From Fen-1298 sp050015675 (GTDB lineage Bacteria > Bacteroidota > Ignavibacteria > UBA10030): a stretch of DNA of 64,000 nucleotides. This document shows, one piece after another, positions 19,146-28,148 of the stretch. The translations under genes and the position numbers were made by a program. The stretch is taken from the NCBI GenBank assembly GCA_050015675.1, contig JBEKAY010000014.1:8487-72486 (forward strand). Direction: 5' to 3'. The notes below the pieces were generated by a model. That model had not been told where the DNA came from. It did no database searches and was given only the letters and a program-made list of their open reading frames with translations. Position 1 is the first letter of the stretch, and each line of letters begins with the position of its first letter.

Positions 19146-19976
19146 ATGATTGCGTCAAAATATTCATTATATGATTCCTCTTTTGTTGAAGAGTTGTTTT
19201 TATATTCTGCAAAGATAATTGAAGTTCTATACGCAAATAATAAGATAAGTGACGGACAAAGAATCGCTTTAGAATGGGCCGAAGAAATTTCTGATCGACT
19301 TGAATTGGAAAGAACTGATAATTGGAAGTTTTTTAAAAGAAATTTATTATCTAAATGGTTTAATAAACCCGAAAGTAAAAGATTTTTACCAGGATGGGAA
19401 TATGATGAAGTTCGACTTTATATCAACTCATTTAAGGGTAAAACGTTGCGTGTGTCAAAATTTCCAAACAATATCGCTTGTCATTCTGAAAGTATAATTT
19501 TATCAAATGATATTAAAAATAAGTGGCACGGAATTATTTCAGAGATAGACAATTCAATTCCAATCGAGATATTTCCTGAGTCATCTTCTAAGAAGAGCAT
19601 ATGTTTTAGAAGGTATTCAACTGCATTTAATGAAGAAGTTATTTATGAGGCGAGTCTAGGTCAAGCTACTTATGCATTTGAAAGTGCTAATGGGTCATAT
19701 CCAATCGTTTCTGCAACGAAGTCGAGAGAAAAATATTTATACAATAACAGAATTACTGGAAAGCATAAGAATAAATATTTTTTAACTATAAGGAAAAAAT
19801 TACAGAAATTAATTGATTTGTATGATTGGTCTCTCTCTACAAAATCATTTGGCATTTGTAGATCATTAGGGATGGATTGGATTGCAATTGAGGGCTATTA
19901 TGAAGTTGATAAATCAAACGATATGATTGTTGTAGATATAGATATTCCCTTCGATTTTATTTTTATGCTAAAATAA
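19146..19976 (+). CDS. unrecognised protein of the STAND/phosphotransfer module
   Basis: This 276-residue protein starts 16 bases after the nucleotidyltransferase and is probably its operon partner. I do not recognise the family. Visible features are an acidic helical N-terminus (ALEWAEEISDRLELER), a central segment FNEEVIYEASLGQATYAFES and a C-terminal segment IAIEGYYEVDKSNDMIVVDI ending DIPFDF. These vaguely recall an ATP-grasp or carboxylate-binding fold with closing acidic residues. No signal peptide or membrane helix is present. It may be the ligase or acceptor-binding partner of the pathway, but that is speculation. Confidence 0.7.
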   Translation: MIASKYSLYDSSFVEELFLYSAKIIEVLYANNKISDGQRIALEWAEEISDRLELERTDNWKFFKRNLLSKWFNKPESKRFLPGWEYDEVRLYINSFKGKTLRVSKFPNNIACHSESIILSNDIKNKWHGIISEIDNSIPIEIFPESSSKKSICFRRYSTAFNEEVIYEASLGQATYAFESANGSYPIVSATKSREKYLYNNRITGKHKNKYFLTIRKKLQKLIDLYDWSLSTKSFGICRSLGMDWIAIEGYYEVDKSNDMIVVDIDIPFDFIFMLK

Positions 19977-19992
19977 TGGAAATATTTGTTAG

Positions 19993-20283
19993 TAGTGTTA
20001 TAATAGTTTCGTTTTAAAAGGGGCAATAAAACAAACTAAGGTTTCAGTAATATCTCCAACAGAAATTCAACTTCTGTCTTATGACGGCAAAGAGTATGAA
20101 CCAACAGATAACAAAAAATTCAAGATAATAAATGAGAAAAGTATCTGCCTGCACCACGACTATTTGTGTCTAATAGATTTTAAATTGACCAAAATACATA
20201 AGCTTTTTGGGGAGAGATCATTATTCTATAATGACACGGTCTTTTCTTCTCGGGATTTTGTATTAATGGTGAGAATAGTATGA
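19993..20283 (+). pseudogene. start-less open frame, possible gene remnant
   Basis: The frame is open between a TAG at 19990 and a TGA at 20281. It reads plausibly (KVSVISPTEIQLLSYDGKEY, EPTDNKKFKI, ICLHHDYLCLIDFKLTKIHK) but contains no ATG, GTG or TTG in a usable position near its beginning. It converges with and overlaps the 3' end of the glutamine amidotransferase gene. It may be a decayed or truncated small gene at the module's edge; it has no recognised homology. Confidence 0.25.
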
Positions 20284-21008
20284 TTGGGGATCTCAATCCA
20301 TATAATATCAGGAATGTCAAGCTTCTGGGAGCAAATGAACTTTGTTGTGCCAGATATATCTTTTCCTTGAAAAAGTGTATAGTATGTATCACACAGGATC
20401 TTGCGGTTAGCATCTACATCCCGATCATTTGCTTCTCGCATCGCAAAGAGTATATTGCCATCCGACATTAAAATATTTGCAGCACTGTATTTCATAGAGT
20501 GCAGTTTCCTAGCCCCTTCTTCAAATCCATCTGAGATCCCCTTATTTTTCTTTATTGTTTGTATAAACCAAAAAAACAACATTTCTGAATCGGTTTCTCC
20601 TCTGATGCTTGTAACAAACTTTGGTTCAATAGGAAGATTCTCCTTGTGATTAAATATAGTGCCATTGTGGCAAAAAACGTAAGAATCAAAAACATATGGT
20701 TGGGTATTCTCCATGGCTTTTTTGCCACGAGATGCCTTCCGCACATGTCCTATTAGTAATGGTGTGTTCAGTTTTGCTAATTGGGAAATTGCAGAAACAT
20801 ATTTTGAACTTTCATATGCTGCCGATGGTTCTTTTTCTAAAAATGTAATTTGATTGTCCCTATATGCAACTAAACCCCATCCATCTTTGTGACCAGGTAG
20901 AATCCCAGTCGGAACATTCCCGATATTCGATAACATGCCGAATTTTTGTAGTGAGGCCTCAACGACTCTCTCATCTGTAATTCCGATAATTGCAAGCAAT
21001 CTGCACAT
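20226..21008 (-). CDS. class II glutamine amidotransferase (YafJ/EgtC-like)
   Basis: The mature N-terminal nucleophile is Cys2 (MCRLLAIIG). Glutaminase-type Ntn motifs follow: GHKDGWGLVAY, LLIGHVRKAS, QPYVFDSYVFCHNGTIFNHK and ETDSEMLFFW. At 260 residues it has no synthase domain, as in YafJ, EgtC and DUG3-like proteins. The family hydrolyses gamma-glutamyl amides such as glutamine or a glutathione-like peptide. It is the only reverse-strand gene of the 10.7-21.3 kb module and lies just inside the right repeat, so its link to the module is positional only. Confidence 0.92.
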   Translation of the reverse strand: MCRLLAIIGITDERVVEASLQKFGMLSNIGNVPTGILPGHKDGWGLVAYRDNQITFLEKEPSAAYESSKYVSAISQLAKLNTPLLIGHVRKASRGKKAMENTQPYVFDSYVFCHNGTIFNHKENLPIEPKFVTSIRGETDSEMLFFWFIQTIKKNKGISDGFEEGARKLHSMKYSAANILMSDGNILFAMREANDRDVDANRKILCDTYYTLFQGKDISGTTKFICSQKLDIPDIIWIEIPNHTILTINTKSREEKTVSL

Positions 21009-21489
21009 AAAGATATCCTAGCATGGAAATAATCAAAAAATCCTTACACTATGAATGAAATTCCTCTTTTGTCCTTTATTTAAGATACATAGAAAGAGCA
21101 TTAACCGAAACCCTATAAAAAACAGAAAGCTTAATTGTATTTATCAAGTTTGGTCACAAAATTTTATACTCACAGAATGATATTCAATCTGGCCTGTGTT
21201 CTATATGGAACCTTCCATACCATTTAAGTGCCCCGTCTCCCCGACGGCAAATAGTTAGCCTCCCTATAGCTCTGGTGTCTGGTAGTGCGTCAGGGCTATT
21301 ATTTTAACCTGATACATCTCTATATAAAATTGATTTTACCCCTTCATTCGGTTACATTATTGGCACAACTCTTTACCATGCTAGATACACTTCGAGTAGA
21401 ATTCAATAATTAGATGAGATTATTGGACGAAGTGTACGCTGGGAAAGATTTGTGATGAAGAAATTCTTTTTAGTGGGAGTTAACACATT
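21009..21489. other. divergent intergenic region with the right direct repeat
   Basis: It lies between the start of the reverse-strand amidotransferase and the start of the forward-strand PLD-SNF2 helicase. The right double-hairpin repeat is at 21232-21304. No gene is seen. Confidence 0.6.
21232..21304 (+). repeat. double-hairpin direct repeat, right copy
   Basis: It matches 10679-10748 in the same orientation: CCGTC-tcccc-GACGG, AATAGTTAGCCTCCCT, then AGCTCTGGTG-tctggtagtg-CGTCAGGGCT and ATTATT. Because it lies between two divergent gene starts, a simple transcription terminator role is unlikely for this copy. Confidence 0.8.
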
Positions 21490-24400
21490 ATGCCACGTAT
21501 CTTCGATAATATAGAACAATCACTTCTTCCTGCATTAAAGGAGACACTTGATCTTTCAGATCGTTCAGACTTCTGCGTTGGTTACTTCAATCTTAGAGGT
21601 TGGAAGCAGCTTGATTCGTGCATTGAAAATTGGTCAGGCGGTGAAGGTAATTGCTGTCGTTTATTGGTAGGTATGCAGCGATTGCCTGCTGAAGAATTAC
21701 GTGACGCGCTCAGTTTAGTTAAACACGATGGAGAGATTGATAATCAAACCGCTCTCAAATTGAAGAAGAGATTAGCAGAAGAATTTCGAGAACAGCTTAC
21801 CTACGGTGTCCCGACGAATCAAGATGAAGAGGGACTGAGAAAACTTGCTCATCAAATTAAGTCTAAGAAGGTTGTGGTAAAACTTTTCCTTCGTCACCAA
21901 CTCCATGCGAAGCTTTACCTATGCTTTAGAACCGATCCCATCAATCCGATCATTGGATATCTTGGTAGTAGTAATTTGACACTTGCCGGACTTTCGCATC
22001 AAGGTGAATTGAATATTGATGTCCTCGACAATGATGCAGCTAAGAAATTGTCAAAATGGTTTGAGGACCGGTGGTCGGACAATCGTTGTATTGACATTTC
22101 GGATGAACTGGTTAAGATTATAGAAGAAAGCTGGGCACGTGAAGAACTGATTCCTCCATATCACATCTATATCAAGATGGCATACCATCTTTCGCAGGAA
22201 GCACGTGCCGGGCTATCAGAATTTAAACTTCCGAAAGATTTTGGTAATAAGCTCTTTGAATTCCAGACAGCTGCTGTAAAGATCGCTGCACACCATCTCA
22301 ACACGCGCGGCGGAGTGCTCATCGGTGATGTGGTCGGACTTGGCAAAACCCTCATGGCAACTGCTTTGGCACGAGTCTTTGAAGACGATCAAGACCTTGA
22401 AACACTTATTATTTGCCCTAAGAACCTTGTGAAGATGTGGGAAGATTATCGCGATAAATATCGTTTGAGAGCAAAGATACTTTCTCTTAGTCAGGTGACA
22501 AATGAGCTTGTAGACTTGCGTCGTTATCGTCTCATATTAATTGATGAAAGCCATAACCTTCGTAACCGAGAAGGAAGACGATATCGAGCAATTCAAGAAT
22601 ACATAAAACAGAACGAATGCAAGTGCATACTTCTTTCAGCTACTCCGTACAACAAAACATATGAAGACCTTGGCAGTCAACTTCGGCTTTTCATTCCGGA
22701 AGATAAAGACCTTGGTATCCGTCCCCAGGTTTATATCAGTTTGGATTTGAATGGAAGTGAAACGGAGTTTATCCGCAAACATCAATGTTCTGTTCGTTCC
22801 ATAGCTGCATTTGAAAAGAGCCACCATGCAGACGATTGGCGTGAATTAATGCGTCTTTTTATGGTCAGAAGAACTCGAAGCTTTATCCAAGAGAACTATG
22901 CAGAGACCGATCCCATAGCAGGGAAAAAATATCTTGTGTTTGAAGACGGCACAAAATCATATTTCCCAATTCGCCATCCGAAGACTGTCAAATTCAAAAT
23001 CAATGAAGGTGATCAGAACGATCAATACGCAAAATTATATTCAGAAGATGTTGTTGCAATTATTGATGGACTGATTCTTCCTCGGTATGGATTAGGGAAT
23101 TATGTAGTGCCATCTCCACACGATCCGCCGACACAATCAGAGGTTCGCATTCTTGATGATCTCTCACGTGCTGGTAAACGTCTTATCGGTTATTGTCGAA
23201 CGAACCTGTTCAAGCGATTGGAGAGCAGCGGACAGGCATTCGTTCAATCGATTGAACGCCATATTCTCCGTAATTATATCTATGCGTACGCTATCGAAAA
23301 CAATTTGCCGTTGCCCATTGGTTCACAAGATGCAGGTATGCTCGATACAAGAATTACCGACGAGGATGCTGAAAAAGGCACAAAAAGTTTCTTTGAAGAT
23401 GATGATGATAACAATGAGCAAACTGAAAAAATCCTCCGGACCGAAATGGATTTCAAGCAACGCGCAGAACAAGTTTATAGGGATTATGAGAAACAATTTA
23501 AAAGTCGATTTGATTGGATTCGTCCGCACCTCTTTATTAATGTTCTTCAAAACGATCTCTTAAATGATGCTAAAAAGCTATTGAAGATTCTCGAGAAATG
23601 TTATCGGTGGGATCCCGAAAGAGATGCTAAATTAGATGAACTCTGTAAGCTCATTACAAAGAAGCATCCGAATGAAAAGGTTCTTGTCTTTACACAATTT
23701 GCGGACACAGTCAGATATTTGGAAGAACAACTCCAAGCAAGAGGTATAAAAAAAGCAAAAGGTGTCACTGGTGATTCCAGCGATCCAACATTATTGGCTT
23801 GGAAATTCAGTCCGGTGAGCAACGATAAACAGAGCAAGTTTAAACCCGAAGATGAATTGCGTGTACTTGTTGCAACAGATGTTCTCAGTGAAGGTCAAAA
23901 TCTTCAAGATGCACATATCGTTGTCAATTATGATTTACCATGGGCGATCATTCGTCTCGTTCAACGTGCTGGTCGTGTGGATCGTATCGGACAGAAAGCA
24001 AGTGATATTAAATGCTATTCATTCCTACCTGCCGAAGGAGTCGAACGTATTATCCGTCTTCGTGCGCGCGTTCGCCAGAGATTACAGGAGAACGCTGAAG
24101 TCGTAGGAACTGATGAAGAATTCTTTGAAGATGACAAAAACGAAGAGACAATTCGAGACCTGTTCACCGAAAAATCCGGTATTCTCGATGGAGATTCTGA
24201 TGATGAAGTCGATCTCGCTTCTTACGCTTATCAGATATGGAAAAATGCAGTCACAGGTGACCCGGAACTCCAGAAAATTGTTCCTGATATGGCTCCAGTC
24301 GTCTATTCGACTAAGCAGTTCACAGTGAATGAACGACAACCGGATGGAGCACTGGTTTATATGCGAACCGCCGAAGGAAATGACGCTCTCGCGTGGGTTG

Positions 24401-24867
24401 ATAAAAAGGGCGATAATGTTACAACCTCACAGCTTGCCATTCTTAAAGCAGCCGAGTGTAAACCGGATGAACCTGCATTACCAAGAGCGGATAATCATCA
24501 CCAGCTTGTTCAAAAAGCGGTTGAATTTATAGTTGAAGAAGAAAAGTCTATTGGAGGCTCTCTTGGCAGGCCTTCCGGTGCAAGGTTCAGAACATACGAA
24601 CGCCTAAAGAATTATGCAGATGAAATCAAGGGAACGCTCTTTGACTCACTGGATTTGCGAAAAGCGATAGAAGATATACATCGTTTCCCACTACAGCAAT
24701 CTGCCACCGATACGTTGAATCGTCAACTTCGAAGCGGCGTGTCGGATGATGCTCTAGCTCGCTTAGTGATTGCTTTGCGTGACGAAGGACGACTCTGTCT
24801 TTCAAGTGATGATGAACAAACACACGAACCGCGAATTATTTGTTCCATGGGACTCTTGAAAAAATAA
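21490..24867 (+). CDS. PLD-nuclease/SNF2-type helicase
   Basis: This 1125-residue protein has an N-terminal phospholipase D-like domain with one HKD motif (LHAKLYLC, about residue 138; GYLGSSNLTLAG, about 160). An SF2/SNF2 helicase follows: Walker A GDVVGLGKTLMATA (about 280), motif II LILIDESHNLRNREG, motif III ILLSATPYN, and the C-terminal lobe with VLVATDVLSEGQNLQDAHIV and VQRAGRVDRIGQ. It is followed 11 bases later by an Eco57I-type methyltransferase and works as an operon with it. DISARM class 1 pairs a SNF2 helicase (DrmD) with an adenine methylase (DrmMI), but other DISARM genes are absent. A standalone restriction-modification or methylation-linked defence pair is inferred. Confidence 0.92.
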   Translation: MPRIFDNIEQSLLPALKETLDLSDRSDFCVGYFNLRGWKQLDSCIENWSGGEGNCCRLLVGMQRLPAEELRDALSLVKHDGEIDNQTALKLKKRLAEEFREQLTYGVPTNQDEEGLRKLAHQIKSKKVVVKLFLRHQLHAKLYLCFRTDPINPIIGYLGSSNLTLAGLSHQGELNIDVLDNDAAKKLSKWFEDRWSDNRCIDISDELVKIIEESWAREELIPPYHIYIKMAYHLSQEARAGLSEFKLPKDFGNKLFEFQTAAVKIAAHHLNTRGGVLIGDVVGLGKTLMATALARVFEDDQDLETLIICPKNLVKMWEDYRDKYRLRAKILSLSQVTNELVDLRRYRLILIDESHNLRNREGRRYRAIQEYIKQNECKCILLSATPYNKTYEDLGSQLRLFIPEDKDLGIRPQVYISLDLNGSETEFIRKHQCSVRSIAAFEKSHHADDWRELMRLFMVRRTRSFIQENYAETDPIAGKKYLVFEDGTKSYFPIRHPKTVKFKINEGDQNDQYAKLYSEDVVAIIDGLILPRYGLGNYVVPSPHDPPTQSEVRILDDLSRAGKRLIGYCRTNLFKRLESSGQAFVQSIERHILRNYIYAYAIENNLPLPIGSQDAGMLDTRITDEDAEKGTKSFFEDDDDNNEQTEKILRTEMDFKQRAEQVYRDYEKQFKSRFDWIRPHLFINVLQNDLLNDAKKLLKILEKCYRWDPERDAKLDELCKLITKKHPNEKVLVFTQFADTVRYLEEQLQARGIKKAKGVTGDSSDPTLLAWKFSPVSNDKQSKFKPEDELRVLVATDVLSEGQNLQDAHIVVNYDLPWAIIRLVQRAGRVDRIGQKASDIKCYSFLPAEGVERIIRLRARVRQRLQENAEVVGTDEEFFEDDKNEETIRDLFTEKSGILDGDSDDEVDLASYAYQIWKNAVTGDPELQKIVPDMAPVVYSTKQFTVNERQPDGALVYMRTAEGNDALAWVDKKGDNVTTSQLAILKAAECKPDEPALPRADNHHQLVQKAVEFIVEEEKSIGGSLGRPSGARFRTYERLKNYADEIKGTLFDSLDLRKAIEDIHRFPLQQSATDTLNRQLRSGVSDDALARLVIALRDEGRLCLSSDDEQTHEPRIICSMGLLKK

Positions 24868-24878
24868 TTATAAAAACT

Positions 24879-27800
24879 ATGTCAGCCAACCTACCCCGCA
24901 TCCGTCAGTATCTAAAGCAATTCGAATTCAGAAAACTGTTTATTGAAGAGCTTGGCTGGGATCGCTTTTCCGGTAAACTTGAAATCCCGATCGATGGACA
25001 AACCTTCAACCTTTCCGCTATTGCTCAGAAGCGCAGTATGGGCTTATGGCTTTGCGAGCCTGATGCTGAGGGAAACATCCCGCCGCCGGCAATCTTGGTA
25101 AAACTAGAACGACAAGTCACTAAGCGTTCCTTCGAACACCTTATCGTCTATCAAAACAAAGCAAAGACACAGCAACTCTGGCAATTTGCAAAGCGAATAG
25201 CAGGTAAGCCTACATATCGTACACATCGGTTTGATATCAATCAATCCGGTGAATCACTTGCACAGAAATTGGCTCTTATCGCCTTTCCACTTGAAGAAGA
25301 AGAAACATTGACGCTTGTCGATGTTGTGCGCAAGAATAGTCAGCTTTTTACAGAACGAGTTACCAAACACTTTTACGAAGAATTTCAAGAACATCACGAC
25401 CAATTACTTGAATTCATCAAAGGTATTCCTTTTGAACATCTCCAGCGTTGGTATGCGTCGGTGTTACTCAATCGGTTAATGTTTATTTACTTCCTTCAGA
25501 AGAAGAAATTTCTCAATAACGATTCCAGTTATCTGAGAACGAAACTTGCAGAATCTAAGCATCAAGGAAAGGACCGCTTCTATTGTCACTTTTTGGTAAA
25601 ACTATTTTTTGATGGTTTTGCAAAGAAAGAGCATTCTTCAGAAACGACTAAATTACTTGGTAACATTCCCTATCTCAACGGTGGACTTTTCCTGCCGCAT
25701 CAGATCGAAGAGAAGTACGGTAAGAAGATTGAAATTGCCGATAAAGTGTTCGAGAATCTCTTTGATTACTTCGACCGATGGCAATGGCATCTCGATGAAC
25801 GCCCGCTAAGAGACGATCGTGAAATTAATCCCGATGTGCTTGGTTATATCTTCGAAAAGTATATAAACCAAAAACAGATGGGCGCTTATTATACCAAAGA
25901 GGATATCACCGGATACAACAGCCAGAACACAATTATCCCGCGCATCTTCGATATTGCAAAAGAGAAATGTGCCATTGCGTTCGAAGGCGAGCATTCGTTT
26001 TGGAATCTTCTCAAAGCAGATCCCAATCGCTATATTTACGAAGCGGTCAAGAAAGGCACAACCCTTGACTTACCTTCCAATATCGCCGCAGGTATCAGTG
26101 ATGTTTCCGAACGAACAGAGTGGAATAAACCTGCCGATCCCGAATATGCCCTCCCTACCGAGATTTGGCGTGAAGTTGTTGTTAGACATCAGCGATACCA
26201 CGAAGTGTATAACAAATTAGCGAACAGCGAGATACACGAAATCAATGATTTCATTACCTACAATCTTGACATCCGACAGTTTGCACAGGATGTAATCGAG
26301 AATTGTGAAGGAAGCGACCTGCTTGCTGCCTTCTGGTATGCGATTGAGAAACTCACAGTGCTCGATCCCACTTGCGGTTCCGGTGCATTCCTCTTTGCAT
26401 CTCTCAATATTCTTGAGTTACTTTACGAAGCTTGCTTAGATCGCATGCAGGACTTCGTTGATGCAGAATCTGCCGCCCCGACATCTCCTCTCCTTACGAA
26501 GGAGGGGACACAGGGGAGGTTGCTGCAGTTCCGCTCCGTTCTAGACCGCATTACCAAGCACCCCAACCGTCGATACTTCATCTATAAGTCCATCATTGTC
26601 AATAATCTTTTTGGCGTAGACATTATGGAAGAAGCGGTAGAAATCTGCAAGCTCCGGCTCTTCCTCAAACTTGTTTCACAGGTGGAAAGCGTTGATCATA
26701 TCGAACCTTTACCGGATATCGATTTCAATATACTTGCAGGCAATACGCTTGTGGGCTTCGTTTCATTTACTGAGTTTAAAAAACGCTTCGAGAATTTGGG
26801 TTCACTTAATTTAGAGGTTAATGACAAGCTTAACATCGCGGATGAAATGGCGAAATACCTCGATGAATTTCATCGACAACAGCTTGAAATCGGTGATACT
26901 GATAACGAGATGAAATCCCTTATCAAAGAAAAAATTGAGTTGATAGAGTATGGTCTTGATGACGAATTGGCCAAGATGAATGGAATTAAAAATGGTGTAA
27001 GAGATAAAGAACGATTTGCGCTTTTTAAGAAGAATGCAAAACCATTTCATTGGTGTGTACAATTCTATCGGATTATGTCTCGTGGTGGCTTTGATGTTAT
27101 CATTGGAAATCCACCGTATGTCGAGTATTCCAAAATACGAAAGGAGTATAACATTGTTGGCTATCAAACAGAAAATTGTGGAAATCTATATTCATTTGTC
27201 ATAGAGCGTTGTTTCAATGTTCAGATACCATTTGGAATGATGGCTATGATTGTACAATTGCCGATTGTTTGTACAGATAGGATGATTCCATTGCAGCAAC
27301 TTTGCACGGAGCATAGTCTTCCAATATGGTTTTCTAATTATGATGACAGACCGGGCAAGCTTTTTGATGGCCTTCAGCACATACGTGCTACCATCTTTAT
27401 AGCCAAGAAGCAAAGTGGAGAAGGACAAGCATTTTCTACGACATATAATAGGTGGTACAGTGAAACCCGACCCGAATTGTTTGAGGGATTAGCGTATCAA
27501 AATGTTTCCGGTGTATCATTCAAGGGAGCAATACCTAAAATAGGAAGTCCTTTGAGCCATGTTTTGTGGAACAAGCTCTCTGAATACTCGAAGCTTGAGC
27601 TTTCGTTAGATTCTTCTAATAAGAATTTTGTTTATTTCCACAACGCACCGCAGTATTGGATTCGTGCAATGACATTTATTCCTTACTTCTGGAATAAACG
27701 AGAAGGTGAACAAATATCCACACAGATTAAGTCACTGTCACTATCCACAAAACAGAATGTACATACGGTTGCTGCAATTTTGAATAGCTCACTGTTCTAT

Positions 27801-28148
27801 TGGTGGTTTATTGTTCTTTCAGATTGCCGTCACCTCAATTTACGTGAGATAGAAACCTTTCCTGTCGGTCTCGACAAGATGTCTGAAGATGTAAAAAATC
27901 GTTTGATGAAACTTGCGCAAATACTAATGACGGATTTGAAAAAAAACAAAAAGCGCAAGGAAGCCGAGTATAAAGCGACAGGCAAAGTTGTCTATGATGA
28001 ATTTTACCCCAAGCATTCTAAGCCCATCATCGATGAAATCGACCGCGTCCTTGCCAAGCATTATAACTTTACGGAAGAAGAGTTAGATTTTATTATCAAC
28101 TATGATATCAAATATCGTATGGGCAAAAACAACGAAGAGGATGAGTGA
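24879..28148 (+). CDS. Eco57I-type N6-adenine DNA methyltransferase
   Basis: ATG 24879 is preferred over the upstream open frame because it lies just after the helicase stop and starts MSANLPRIRQYL. The protein has about 1089 residues. The SAM-binding motif is LDPTCGSGAFLFASL (about 495) and the catalytic motif is VIIGNPPYVEY (about 743). Elements typical of large Eco57I/PglX-like methylases are also present: NPDVLGYIFEKYINQKQMGA with YYTKEDITGYN, and FGVDIMEEAVEICKLRLFLK. The N-terminal 200 residues (HLIVYQNKAKTQQLWQFAKR) could hold a nuclease-like fold, but no clear PD-ExK triad was confirmed. A palindromic repeat is inserted in frame at about residue 534. The product probably methylates host DNA and partners the preceding helicase. 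Confidence 0.93.
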   Translation: MSANLPRIRQYLKQFEFRKLFIEELGWDRFSGKLEIPIDGQTFNLSAIAQKRSMGLWLCEPDAEGNIPPPAILVKLERQVTKRSFEHLIVYQNKAKTQQLWQFAKRIAGKPTYRTHRFDINQSGESLAQKLALIAFPLEEEETLTLVDVVRKNSQLFTERVTKHFYEEFQEHHDQLLEFIKGIPFEHLQRWYASVLLNRLMFIYFLQKKKFLNNDSSYLRTKLAESKHQGKDRFYCHFLVKLFFDGFAKKEHSSETTKLLGNIPYLNGGLFLPHQIEEKYGKKIEIADKVFENLFDYFDRWQWHLDERPLRDDREINPDVLGYIFEKYINQKQMGAYYTKEDITGYNSQNTIIPRIFDIAKEKCAIAFEGEHSFWNLLKADPNRYIYEAVKKGTTLDLPSNIAAGISDVSERTEWNKPADPEYALPTEIWREVVVRHQRYHEVYNKLANSEIHEINDFITYNLDIRQFAQDVIENCEGSDLLAAFWYAIEKLTVLDPTCGSGAFLFASLNILELLYEACLDRMQDFVDAESAAPTSPLLTKEGTQGRLLQFRSVLDRITKHPNRRYFIYKSIIVNNLFGVDIMEEAVEICKLRLFLKLVSQVESVDHIEPLPDIDFNILAGNTLVGFVSFTEFKKRFENLGSLNLEVNDKLNIADEMAKYLDEFHRQQLEIGDTDNEMKSLIKEKIELIEYGLDDELAKMNGIKNGVRDKERFALFKKNAKPFHWCVQFYRIMSRGGFDVIIGNPPYVEYSKIRKEYNIVGYQTENCGNLYSFVIERCFNVQIPFGMMAMIVQLPIVCTDRMIPLQQLCTEHSLPIWFSNYDDRPGKLFDGLQHIRATIFIAKKQSGEGQAFSTTYNRWYSETRPELFEGLAYQNVSGVSFKGAIPKIGSPLSHVLWNKLSEYSKLELSLDSSNKNFVYFHNAPQYWIRAMTFIPYFWNKREGEQISTQIKSLSLSTKQNVHTVAAILNSSLFYWWFIVLSDCRHLNLREIETFPVGLDKMSEDVKNRLMKLAQILMTDLKKNKKRKEAEYKATGKVVYDEFYPKHSKPIIDEIDRVLAKHYNFTEEELDFIINYDIKYRMGKNNEEDE
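26481..26520 (+). repeat. in-frame palindromic repeat within the methyltransferase gene
   Basis: The 40-base insert ACATCTCCTCTCCTTACGAA...GGGGAGGT contains a near-palindrome around CTCCTT-acg-AAGGAG and encodes TSPLLTKEGTQGRL without breaking the frame. This peptide is recognisable as the translation of a dispersed repeat found in unrelated proteins of several phyla. It lies between motif I and NPPY, probably in a surface loop. Confidence 0.75.

Noticed and set aside
20041..20280. Functional gene converging with the glutamine amidotransferase
   Set aside because: There is no usable start codon in the open frame; it is kept only as a low-confidence remnant.
21490..28148. Call of a complete DISARM or BREX system
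   Set aside because: The SNF2 helicase and adenine methylase resemble DISARM class 1 parts, but DrmA and DrmB are missing, and no BREX genes (brxL, pglZ, brxC) are seen.
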